A model generated the notes under the pieces. It did not search any database. It had not been told where the DNA came from and saw only the letters and a list, made by a program, of their open reading frames with translations. A DNA stretch of 64,000 nt from contig NZ_CP065958.1 of NCBI RefSeq assembly GCF_041270065.1, forward strand, positions 3,596,001 through 3,660,000, given 5' to 3'. Origin of the DNA: Streptomyces fradiae. GTDB taxonomy: Bacteria > Actinomycetota > Actinomycetes > Streptomycetales > Streptomycetaceae. A program made the translations under genes and the position numbers. The number at the start of each line of letters is the position of its first letter. Position 1 is the stretch's first letter. This document shows, one piece after another, positions 24,209 to 31,537 of the stretch.

Positions 24209-24250
24209 GAGAAGGGGGCCTCCCGGTCGAACCGGGCGGCCCCCTTCTCG
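24209..24250 (+). terminator. crp terminator
   Basis: CGAGAAGGGGGCC (24209) pairs with GGCCCCCTTCTCG (ending 24250); 13-bp perfect stem with an internal CCCGG/CCGGG hairpin in the loop. Confidence 0.85.
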
Positions 24251-24294
24251 TGTCTCGTCTCGTGTCTCGTGCTCGTGTCTCGTCTCGTGTCTCG
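24247..24294. repeat. Two perfect 23-bp CTCGTG-rich repeats
   Basis: The same 23-mer (beginning CTCGTGTCTCGTCTCG) occurs at 24247-24269 and 24272-24294, itself made of shorter TCTCG units, between the crp terminator and the convergent SPFH gene. Probably slippage-derived. Confidence 0.85.
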
Positions 24295-24349
24295 CGGATA
24301 TCTCGTGGATACCGGCGCTATCTACTCGTGATCTGCTCGTGAGCAGTGA

Positions 24350-25234
24350 TCAGCGCTTCGTGCCGTCCACGATCAGCGGGTTCGAGCCGCCGCTGCCGCA
24401 CGGCACCGCGTAGACCGGGTTCTTCGCCGCGGCCTCCTTGTAGGCCTCGATGCACTGGTTCGTGAGGACCTTGTCGGTCAGCGAGTCGTTGAGGATCTTG
24501 TTGGCGCGGGCGATGCCCTCCGCCTCGATACGGCGCCGGTCGGCCTCCGCCTTGGCCGTACGGGAGGCCTCAAGGGCCCGCTCGGTGGCCTGCTGCTGCT
24601 GGATCTTGCGGTCGATCTGGTCCTGCAGGGCCTGCGAGGGCTTCACATTGCGCAGGTTCACGGTGGTGACGTCGATGCCGCGCGGGGCGAGCCGCTCCTT
24701 GATGAGGCGGGCGATCTCCGCGTTGATCTTCTCGCGGTCGGAGGCGTAGCCCTGCTCGCTCGAGTAGCGGGCGAAGACGTTGCGGACGATCTCGCGGCTG
24801 TCCGGGTAGACCAGGCGCTGCTGGATGGCGTCCTCGCTGCCGGCCAGCTTGTAGAGCTCGACCGCCTTGGACGGGTGGACCGCCCACTTCACGGTGACCT
24901 CGGCGTACATCACGCCGCCCTGCGAGGAGCGGACCTCGACCACGTCCTTGTCGGAGAGGTTGAGGTCGACGGGCCGGGTGGAGAAGGTCGTGACGTTGGT
25001 GAACGGCGACTTCATGTGCATGCCGGAGGTCATCGGCGTACCGACCTTGCCGAACGCGACCGGGACGCCGACCTCGTACGCGCTGATCACGTACGTCATG
25101 CTCGCGATCAGCGAGAACAGGCCGGCGAGCAGGGCGCCGACGGCGCCGAGCTTCAGGCCGCGGGTGTCGTTCACGCGGCCGACGATGTAGAGCACCACCG
25201 CCGTGATGACCAGCAGGATGGCTATGACGAACAC
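24350..25234 (-). CDS. SPFH/Band 7 (prohibitin-like) membrane protein
   Basis: 294 residues from the GTG at 25234 (GGGGGGAAG ribosome binding site). Longer in-frame extensions upstream are Pro-rich and unlikely. Two N-terminal membrane helices (~1-18 and ~30-52), then an SPFH domain (~55-215) with MTSGMHMKSPFTNVT and DIDVTTVNLRNVKPS-like signatures. A coiled-coil segment rich in Ala/Glu/Arg follows (ATERALEASRTAKAEADRRR). SPFH proteins oligomerise at membrane microdomains and often regulate proteases; no partner protease is adjacent. Confidence 0.88.
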   Translation of the reverse strand: MFVIAILLVITAVVLYIVGRVNDTRGLKLGAVGALLAGLFSLIASMTYVISAYEVGVPVAFGKVGTPMTSGMHMKSPFTNVTTFSTRPVDLNLSDKDVVEVRSSQGGVMYAEVTVKWAVHPSKAVELYKLAGSEDAIQQRLVYPDSREIVRNVFARYSSEQGYASDREKINAEIARLIKERLAPRGIDVTTVNLRNVKPSQALQDQIDRKIQQQQATERALEASRTAKAEADRRRIEAEGIARANKILNDSLTDKVLTNQCIEAYKEAAAKNPVYAVPCGSGGSNPLIVDGTKR

Positions 25235-25407
25235 GGGCTTCCCCCCGAGAGCTACGGCCAGATGTAAGCGGAGCGTAAGACACTCGGGGAGGCCCAAAGG
25301 TTCCGGGGGCGGGGCCAAGGGGCGGGGGCCAAGGGGCCGGGGCTGGTGCCGAGGGGCCCGGGGGCATGCGGACGGACCGAAGCCCGGGTGCGTCCCCGCC
25401 CCGTGCC

Positions 25408-26238
25408 TCAGCTCAGGCCGCGCTCCCGCAGATAGTCCAGCTGCGCCCGTACGGAGAGCTCGGCGGCCGGCCACAGGGAGCGGTCGACGTCCGCGTAGAC
25501 GTGGGCCACGACCTCCGGGGCGGTCCGCAGGCCGCTCTCGACGGCCGCCTCGACCTGGGCGAGCCGGTTCGCGCGGTGGGCGAGGTAGAACTCCACGGCC
25601 CCCTGAGCGTCCTCCAGGACCGGCCCGTGCCCGGGCAGGACGGTGTGCACCCCGTCGTCGACGGTGAGCGAGCGCAGCCGCCGCAGGGAGTCCAGGTACT
25701 CGCCGAGCCGCCCGTCCGGGTGGGCCACGATCGTCGTGCCCCGGCCCAGGATCGTGTCGCCGGTCAGCACGGCCCGGTCGGCCGGGAGGTGGAAGGAGAG
25801 CGAGTCGGAGGTGTGGCCGGGGGTGGCCACGACCCGGAGTTCCAGGCCGCCCGTGGTGATCACGTCGCCCTCCCCGAGACCCTCGTCGCCGAGCCGGAGC
25901 GCCGGGTCGAGCGCCCGCACCTTGGTGCGGGTCAGCTCGGCGAAGCGCGCCGCGCCCTCGGCGTGGTCGGGGTGCCCGTGGGTGAGCAGGGTGAGGCCGA
26001 TCCGCTTGCCGAGCTTCTCGGCGGTGGCGACGACGTTGCGCAGGTGTCCCTCGTCGAGCGGCCCGGGATCGATGACGACGGCGAGGTCAGAGTCCGGTTC
26101 GGCGACGATCCAGGTGTTGGTGCCGTCCAGGGTCATCGCGGACGGGTTCGGCGCGAGGACGTTGACGGCGCGGGCTGTCGCGGGCCCGGAGACGACGGCG
26201 CCGCGCGGCTGCCCGGGGAGGGTGTGGGCGTGGCTCAT
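25408..26238 (-). CDS. Metallo-beta-lactamase fold hydrolase (LACTB2-like)
   Basis: 276 residues. Metal-binding motifs: THGHPDHAEG (HxHxDH), PGHTSDS, TGDTILGRGT and PGHGP, all intact, so two-zinc chemistry is expected. The ~200-residue core plus C-terminal helical domain resembles LACTB2/glyoxalase-II-like proteins (M. tuberculosis Rv3677c type); RNase or thioesterase activity is possible. Start ATG overlaps the stop of the upstream Nudix gene (ATGA), so the two are coupled. Confidence 0.87.
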   Translation of the reverse strand: MSHAHTLPGQPRGAVVSGPATARAVNVLAPNPSAMTLDGTNTWIVAEPDSDLAVVIDPGPLDEGHLRNVVATAEKLGKRIGLTLLTHGHPDHAEGAARFAELTRTKVRALDPALRLGDEGLGEGDVITTGGLELRVVATPGHTSDSLSFHLPADRAVLTGDTILGRGTTIVAHPDGRLGEYLDSLRRLRSLTVDDGVHTVLPGHGPVLEDAQGAVEFYLAHRANRLAQVEAAVESGLRTAPEVVAHVYADVDRSLWPAAELSVRAQLDYLRERGLS

Positions 26239-27167
26239 ATCGACGGCCCTCCTTCCCGACCGGTGGCTCCGTCCGCGGCGCCGCCCCCGGCGGTGGGGAT
26301 GTGCTTCGTGAATTCATCGTGCCCCGGCCAGCTCAGGATCACCTCGTCGCCCTCCAGGCGCGCCTGCGCGAGGACCGGGGTCATGTCCTGGTCGGCCGCC
26401 GCGGCCAGGGCGCCGGCGGCGCTCCCGTACGGTTCGAGGGCACGGAGGGTCGAGATGGTCGGCGGCATCATCGTGAGCTCGCCCCGGTCGTAACCGGCGG
26501 CGGCGTCCGCCGGGCGGATCCACACGGTCCGGTCGGCCTCGGTGGAGGCGTTCCGGGTGCGCTGGCCGGCCGGGAGGGCGGCGACGAAGAACCAGGTGTC
26601 GTAGCGCCGTGGCTCGAACTCGGGGGTGATCCAGCGCGCCCAGGCGCCGAGCAGGTCCGAGCGCAGCACCAGCCCGCGCCGGTCGAGGAAGTCGGCGAAG
26701 GACAGCTCGCGGGCGACCAGCGCCGCCCGGTCCTTCTCCCAGTCCTCGCCGGTCGTGTCGCCGACAACTGTGTCCGGCGTCTCCCCGGCGAGCAGGACGC
26801 CCGCTTCCTCGTACGTCTCGCGCACGGCGGCGCAGACCACGGCCTGCGCCTGCGCGGCGTCCGGGAGGCCGAGGCGGGCCGCCCACTCCTCGCGGGCGGG
26901 GCCGGCCCAGCGCACCGGGTGCTCGTCGCGCGGGTCGACGCCGCCGCCGGGGTAGGCGTACGCGCCGCCCGCGAAGGCCATGGAGGCGCGCCGGCGCAGC
27001 ATGTGGACCAGCGGGCCGTCGGCGCCGTCCTTCAGGAGCAGCACGGTGGCGGCCCGCCGGGGCGTCGCGGGGACCAGCTCACCGGCGGCGAGGGCACGGA
27101 TGCGGTCGGGCCACTCCGCCGGGTACCACTGCCCGTTCGACTGACCGTTCGTCTGACCATTCGACAT
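26235..27167 (-). CDS. Nudix hydrolase (NUDT7/NUDT19-like)
   Basis: 310 residues. N-terminus has a threefold NGQ repeat (MSNGQTNGQSNGQWY). Nudix fold beginning RRAATVLLLKDGADGP, then the split Nudix box YPGGGVDPRDE and, after an insertion, AVRETYEEAGVLL. A long insertion inside the Nudix box is typical of the NUDT19-like group that hydrolyses CoA derivatives. Couples translationally to the downstream MBL gene. Substrate not established. Confidence 0.83.
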   Translation of the reverse strand: MSNGQTNGQSNGQWYPAEWPDRIRALAAGELVPATPRRAATVLLLKDGADGPLVHMLRRRASMAFAGGAYAYPGGGVDPRDEHPVRWAGPAREEWAARLGLPDAAQAQAVVCAAVRETYEEAGVLLAGETPDTVVGDTTGEDWEKDRAALVARELSFADFLDRRGLVLRSDLLGAWARWITPEFEPRRYDTWFFVAALPAGQRTRNASTEADRTVWIRPADAAAGYDRGELTMMPPTISTLRALEPYGSAAGALAAAADQDMTPVLAQARLEGDEVILSWPGHDEFTKHIPTAGGGAADGATGREGGPSI

Positions 27168-27202
27168 GGCCGGATGCTATGCGCAAGCATCGGAATGCAC
27201 GA

Positions 27203-27237
27203 GAGCCGATCCCCTCCAGGTGGGAGGGAACCGGCTC
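27203..27237 (-). terminator. Terminator between ridA-like gene and the Nudix gene
   Basis: GAGCCGATCCCCTCC / GGAGGGAACCGGCTC, 15-bp stem with two wobble positions when read as RNA on the minus strand, 5-nt loop. Confidence 0.55.
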
Positions 27238-27281
27238 GGGTGTCGGCCACGCGGGCGACGCGTGCGGCTTGGCTACGGGCC

Positions 27282-27758
27282 TCAGGCCGACTCGAGCTCC
27301 ACCTGGACCTCGACCTCGACGGGGGCGTCCAGCGGGAGGACCGTGACGCCGACGGCGCTGCGGGCGTGCACGCCCTTGTCGCCGAGGACGGCGCCGAGCA
27401 GCTCGCTGGCGCCGTTGATGACGCCGGGCTGGCCGGTGAAGTCGGGGGCGGAGGCGACGAAGCCGACCACCTTCACGACCCGCTTGATCCGGTCCAGGTC
27501 ACCGGCGACCGACTTCACGGCCGCGAGCGCGTTGAGCGCGCAGGTGGCGGCGAGCTCCTTGGCCTCCTCGGCCGTGACCTCGGCGCCGACCTTGCCGGTC
27601 ACCGGGAGCTTGCCGGCCACCATCGGGAGCTGGCCCGAGGTGTAGACGTACACGCCGGACTGCACGGCCGGCTGGTAGGCCGCGATCGGCGGGACGACCT
27701 CGGGCAGCGTCAGGCCCAGCTCTGCGATCTTCGCCTCGACGGCTCCGGCCCCGCTCAC
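27282..27758 (-). CDS. RidA family protein (imine/enamine deaminase type)
   Basis: 158 residues, YjgF/RidA fold of the subgroup with longer N-terminus. Contains the conserved VYTSGQLPMVAGKLP, ALNALAAVKSVAGDLDRIKRVVKVVGFV and ARSAVGVTVLPLDAPVEVEVQ. The usual active-site Arg position is occupied by Arg in HARSAVG. RidA proteins remove reactive 2-aminoacrylate-like intermediates; this subgroup's substrate is unproven. GTG start overlaps the stop of the small DUF4177 gene (GTGA). Confidence 0.86.
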   Translation of the reverse strand: MSGAGAVEAKIAELGLTLPEVVPPIAAYQPAVQSGVYVYTSGQLPMVAGKLPVTGKVGAEVTAEEAKELAATCALNALAAVKSVAGDLDRIKRVVKVVGFVASAPDFTGQPGVINGASELLGAVLGDKGVHARSAVGVTVLPLDAPVEVEVQVELESA

Positions 27759-27916
27759 GAGGTCTTCTCCCGCTTCAGGTAGGCCACGAGCTGCTCGGGG
27801 TTGTTCGGGCCGGGCACGACCTGGACGAGCTCCCAGCCGTCCTCGCCCCAGGTGTCAAGAATCTGCTTCGTCGCGTGCACCAGCAGCGGCACAGTCGCGT
27901 ACTCCCACTTGGTCAT
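27755..27916 (-). CDS. Small DUF4177 protein
   Basis: 53 residues starting MTKWEYATVPLLVHATKQIL, with the DUF4177 signature DTWGEDGWELVQVV and ending LKREKTS. Too short for most ORF filters but clearly real: its stop overlaps the GTG of the RidA gene. The same small protein precedes RidA near wblA and crp in other actinobacteria (M. tuberculosis Rv3678A region, from memory). Function unknown. Confidence 0.85.
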   Translation of the reverse strand: MTKWEYATVPLLVHATKQILDTWGEDGWELVQVVPGPNNPEQLVAYLKREKTS

Positions 27917-28059
27917 GAGCCGACTGTAGCCGCTGCGCGGGGGCGGTCCGCCGAGCCGGCCCCCGGGAAGACCCCTAGGTGATCGGGGGGCGTGTTCGGG
28001 GGGCGCGTCCGGGGCGACCCTCTGATTGGGGCGGGCCGCCAGTGGTTAGGCTCGAAGAC

Positions 28060-29022
28060 GTGAGCAGGCTCCAGGTCGTCAGCGGCAAGGGCGGTACCGG
28101 TAAGACGACGGTGGCCGCGGCACTCGCGCTCGCCCTCGCCACGGAGGGCAAGCGGACCCTCCTGGTCGAGGTGGAGGGCAGACAGGGCATCGCACAGCTC
28201 TTCGAGACGGAGGCGTTGCCGTACGAGGAGCGCAAGATCGCCGTCGCGCCGGGCGGCGGCGAGGTGTTCGCGCTGGCCATCGACGCCGAGCGGGCCCTCC
28301 TCGACTACCTCCAGATGTTCTACAAACTGGGCAGCGCGGGCCGGGCGCTGAAGAAGCTGGGCGCGATCGACTTCGCGACGACGATAGCGCCGGGCGTGCG
28401 GGACGTGCTGCTCACCGGGAAGGCCTGCGAGGCGGTCCGCCGCCGCGAGAAGGCCGGCGGCTTCACGTACGACTACGTGGTGATGGACGCGCCGCCGACC
28501 GGCCGGATCACCCGCTTCCTCAACGTCAACGACGAGGTGGCGGGCCTGGCGAGGATCGGCCCGATACACAATCAGGCCCAGGCGATCATGCGCTTCCTGA
28601 AGTCCCCGGACACCGCGGTGCACCTCGTGACGCTCCTGGAGGAGATGCCGGTCCAGGAGACCGCCGACGGCATCGCGGAGCTGCGCGCCGCCGAACTGCC
28701 GGTGGGCCGCGTGGTGGTGAACATGGTCCGCCCGCACGTCCTCGACGAGGCGGCGGTACGGGCCGCCTCCGGCGCCCACCGCGACGCCATCGCCGGCACG
28801 TTGGCGTCCGTCGGCGTCAAGGGCGGCACCAGGCTGGTCGAGCCGCTCCTGGAGCAGGCCGCCGAGCACGCCCAGCGGGTGGAGCTGGAGCGGGCGCAGC
28901 GGGAGACCCTGGACGGCATCGGCGTCCCGTCGTACGAACTGCCCTTCCTGGGGGACGGGGCGGACATCGCCGGCCTGTACCGGCTGGCGAAGGAGCTGCG
29001 CAGACAAGGGGTGGGCGCGTGA
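28060..29022 (+). CDS. ArsA/Get3-like P-loop ATPase 1
   Basis: 320 residues from GTG 28060 (LQVVSGKGGTGKTTVAAALA follows). A TAGGCT -10-like box 8 bp upstream points to a leaderless transcript. Deviant Walker A GKGGTGKTT, the switch I-like region DFATTIAPGVRDVLL, and DYVVMDAPPTGRITRFL. Lacks the cysteines of arsenite-binding ArsA, so it is probably a Get3-like factor rather than an arsenite pump subunit (M. tuberculosis Rv3679 type, where the pair protects against stress). Forms a GTGA-coupled pair with the next gene, presumably a heteromer. Confidence 0.88.
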   Translation: MSRLQVVSGKGGTGKTTVAAALALALATEGKRTLLVEVEGRQGIAQLFETEALPYEERKIAVAPGGGEVFALAIDAERALLDYLQMFYKLGSAGRALKKLGAIDFATTIAPGVRDVLLTGKACEAVRRREKAGGFTYDYVVMDAPPTGRITRFLNVNDEVAGLARIGPIHNQAQAIMRFLKSPDTAVHLVTLLEEMPVQETADGIAELRAAELPVGRVVVNMVRPHVLDEAAVRAASGAHRDAIAGTLASVGVKGGTRLVEPLLEQAAEHAQRVELERAQRETLDGIGVPSYELPFLGDGADIAGLYRLAKELRRQGVGA

Positions 29023-30605
29023 CGCAGAGCACGCAGGCCAGGCAGAGCACGCAAGGCAGGCAGAGCACGCAGGGCAGGCAAGGCACGGCGAAGCAGTCGC
29101 CGAAGGCTGCCGCGGGCACGGACAGGAACGCGGGCACGGCCACGTCCGCGGGCGCGGCCGCGAAGGGCGCCGAGAGCGCGAAGGGCGCCGGGACAGACGG
29201 GGCTCCGGCGGTTGCGGCCGGTCTGGACAGCGTGTCCGTCCTGGACCTGGATCCGCTGATCGACGATCCGGCGACGCGCATCATCGTGTGCTGCGGCGCG
29301 GGCGGGGTCGGCAAGACGACGACGGCGGCGGCGCTGGGCGTGCGGGCGGCGGAGCGCGGCCGGCGGGTCGTGGTGCTCACCATCGACCCGGCGCGGCGGC
29401 TGGCCCAGTCGATGGGCATCGACTCACTGGACAACGTGCCGCGCAAGGTGGACGGCATCAAGGGCTGCGACGGCGGCGAACTGCACGCCATGATGCTCGA
29501 CATGAAGCGGACCTTCGACGAGATCGTCGAAGCGCACGCGGACGCCGACCGGGCCCGGGCGATCCTGGAGAACCCCTTCTACCAGTCCCTGTCGGCCGGT
29601 TTCGCCGGTACGCAGGAGTACATGGCGATGGAGAAGCTGGGCCAGCTCCGGGCCAAGGACGAGTGGGACCTGATCGTGGTCGACACGCCGCCGTCGCGGT
29701 CGGCGCTCGACTTCCTGGACGCGCCGAAGCGGCTCGGTTCCTTCCTCGACGGCACGTTCATCAAGCTGCTGATGGCGCCGGCGAAGGTGGGCGGCCGGGC
29801 GGGGATGAAGTTCCTCAACGTCGGCATGTCGATGATGACGGGGACGCTGGGGAAGCTGCTCGGGGGTCAGTTCCTGAAGGACGTGCAGACCTTCGTGGCG
29901 GCGATGGACACGATGTTCGGCGGTTTCCGGACCCGCGCGGACGCCACGTACCGACTGCTCCAGGCTCCGGGCACGGCCTTCCTCGTGGTCGCCACCCCGG
30001 AGCGGGACGCGCTGCGCGAGGCGGCGTACTTCGTGGAGCGGCTGGCCGCGGAGGAGATGCCGCTCGCGGGGATCGTCCTCAACCGGGTCCATGGCAGCGG
30101 CGCCGCCCGGCTGTCGGCAGAGCGGGCGCGGGCCGCCGCAGAAAATCTTGACGAGGGGCGCATTGTGGATCAGAGCGCCGGGAAACCTAGTGGGCGTGGC
30201 TCCCGGGCCACCTCTCCCGAGTCTTCCGAGTCTCCCGAGCCGTCAGATCACGCTGCGCACCCCAGCGCAGAGCTTGCCGCACACCTCGCCACCGCCGCCG
30301 CTGTCACCACCAGCACCACGGGCACTACCGGCACCACCCGCACCGCAGGATCCACAGGTTCCGAGTCCGAGGCTGCCCCCACAGCCGGAGCGGACCCGGA
30401 TGTACAGCGACTGACCGCAGGACTGCTCCGTCTCCATGCCGAGCGGATGCAGGTGCTCGCACGTGAGCAACGCACGCGCGACCGCTTCACCGCGCTCCAC
30501 CCCGAGGTGGCGGTCGCCGAAGTGGCCGCCCTGCCCGGCGATGTGCACGACCTCGACGGGCTGCGGGCCATCGGTGAGCGCCTGGCGGTCGGCCGTATGC
30601 CCTGA
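29019..30605 (+). CDS. ArsA/Get3-like P-loop ATPase 2
   Basis: 528 residues, coupled to ATPase 1 by GTGA. N-terminal ~75 residues are low complexity with QSTQGRQ-type repeats encoded by an 18-bp tandem repeat. The ATPase domain starts at IVCCGAGGVGKTTTAAALG (about residue 90), then VVLTIDPARRLAQSMG and IVVDTPPSRSALDFLDAP. A Ser/Thr/Pro-rich linker (about 378-460) is inserted before the final conserved helix region (LTAGLLRLHAERMQVLAREQ). Rv3680 counterpart. The linker and N-terminal repeat are expansions not seen in the mycobacterial form. Confidence 0.88.
   Translation: MTQSTQARQSTQGRQSTQGRQGTAKQSPKAAAGTDRNAGTATSAGAAAKGAESAKGAGTDGAPAVAAGLDSVSVLDLDPLIDDPATRIIVCCGAGGVGKTTTAAALGVRAAERGRRVVVLTIDPARRLAQSMGIDSLDNVPRKVDGIKGCDGGELHAMMLDMKRTFDEIVEAHADADRARAILENPFYQSLSAGFAGTQEYMAMEKLGQLRAKDEWDLIVVDTPPSRSALDFLDAPKRLGSFLDGTFIKLLMAPAKVGGRAGMKFLNVGMSMMTGTLGKLLGGQFLKDVQTFVAAMDTMFGGFRTRADATYRLLQAPGTAFLVVATPERDALREAAYFVERLAAEEMPLAGIVLNRVHGSGAARLSAERARAAAENLDEGRIVDQSAGKPSGRGSRATSPESSESPEPSDHAAHPSAELAAHLATAAAVTTSTTGTTGTTRTAGSTGSESEAAPTAGADPDVQRLTAGLLRLHAERMQVLAREQRTRDRFTALHPEVAVAEVAALPGDVHDLDGLRAIGERLAVGRMP
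29023..29085 (+). repeat. 18-bp tandem repeat encoding QSTQGR-like units
   Basis: GGCAGAGCACGCA(A/G)GGCA-type units repeat about three and a half times in frame at the 5' end of the second ArsA-like gene. Confidence 0.75.
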
Positions 30606-30787
30606 CGGGCACGCCGACCGGCACCGCGGCCGGCCCGGTCGCCCGATCGCACCGCCGGTGCATCACCGGGCGGCAGGCTCTCCAGGCCCTCGGGCCCAGG
30701 CCTGCGAAGCCACTCGGCGGGCCTGCGAGGCCGGCGCCCGTCAAACCCGGCGGCCCAGCCAACCCGGCGGCCCAGCCGCCTAGCTGC

Positions 30788-31132
30788 CTAGCCCACCGCC
30801 GCGTACGTCTCGTACGTCGCGTCGTCGTCCATCGCCACGGGCAGCAGGCCCGCTCCCCGCTCGTACTCGGTGCGCGCGGTCTCCAGGAGCCGGCGCCACG
30901 AGGTGACGGTCGGCCGGCGGCGCAGCAGTGCGCGCCTTTCGCGCTCCGTCATGCCGCCCCACACGCCGAATTCCACGCGGTTGTCGAGGGCGTCGGCGAG
31001 GCACTCGGTCCGCACCGGACATCCGGTGCACACCGCCTTCGCCCTGTTCTGCGCCGCGCCCTGCACGAAAAGTTCATCCGGATCGGTAGTGCGGCAGGCC
31101 GCCTGCGCACTCCAGTCAGCTACCCAGCCCAT
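30788..31132 (-). CDS. wblA: WblA, WhiB-like iron-sulfur developmental regulator
   Basis: 114 residues from ATG 31132 (MGWVADWSAQAACRT); the frame stays open far upstream, but WblA proteins begin here and GAGAGGA precedes it. Four cysteines C13, C35, C38 and C44 (C-Xn-C-X2-C-X5-C) bind a 4Fe-4S cluster. The G(V/I)WGG turn (EFGVWGGMTERER) and a basic tail RRRPTVTSWRRLLE follow. WblA is a global regulator that represses antibiotic production and is needed for aerial hyphae to sporulate (established). Position beside the ArsA-like pair and the PBP gene is conserved with Rv3679-Rv3682. Confidence 0.95.
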   Translation of the reverse strand: MGWVADWSAQAACRTTDPDELFVQGAAQNRAKAVCTGCPVRTECLADALDNRVEFGVWGGMTERERRALLRRRPTVTSWRRLLETARTEYERGAGLLPVAMDDDATYETYAAVG

Positions 31133-31393
31133 ACCGGCGCCGTCCTCTCCCGAATCGAGGCTCCCCCACGGCGGTAGCGGCATATTCACCGCTGCCAGTT
31201 GGGACGTTACGGAAGGTGGGGACAGCGCAACACCCCCTTCGGGCCCAATCTTGAATGGCCCGAACGGACTATGCGTGCCCGGCAGATCACCCAGGGGAGT
31301 GACGCCAGGACATAACAGCCATACCGGACATGAGCCGGATTCAGGCATGAAGTCACCGCGCTTCGGGGACGCGGGAATTCCTGCCGATGTCAC

Positions 31394-31448
31394 GCACTGG
31401 TCTTGCGCGGATCTCGCACGGGTCGGGCACGGGGCGTGCACGGGTCTT
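31394..31448 (+). repeat. Five consecutive 11-bp direct repeats between wblA and the PBP gene
   Basis: Units begin at 31394, 31405, 31416, 31427 and 31438, with consensus GCACGGGTCTT (individual units GCACTGGTCTT, GCGCGGATCTC, GCACGGGTCGG, GCACGGGGCGT, GCACGGGTCTT). They lie in the 405-nt divergent region, ~265 bp upstream of the wblA start and ~90 bp before the PBP start. Spacing equals one helical turn, so all units face the same side of DNA, as in multi-site regulator binding. The rest of this gap shows no further gene. Confidence 0.75.
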
Positions 31449-31537
31449 GATGCGGGACCGCACTGCTGTGACAGTTGTGAGCAGCTTAGGCCAAGGCATA
31501 TACGTGTGTCCGGCGAATGAGAACGTAGGCTGCCCCC

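Noticed and set aside
24247..24294. CRISPR-like array in the CTCGTG repeats
   Set aside because: Only two 23-bp copies with a 2-bp spacer and no cas genes; a slippage repeat.
28060..30605. ArsA-like ATPases as part of the arsenic system
   Set aside because: They are 7 kb outside the island, occur as the conserved Rv3679-Rv3680-type pair beside wblA and show no arsenite-binding cysteines.
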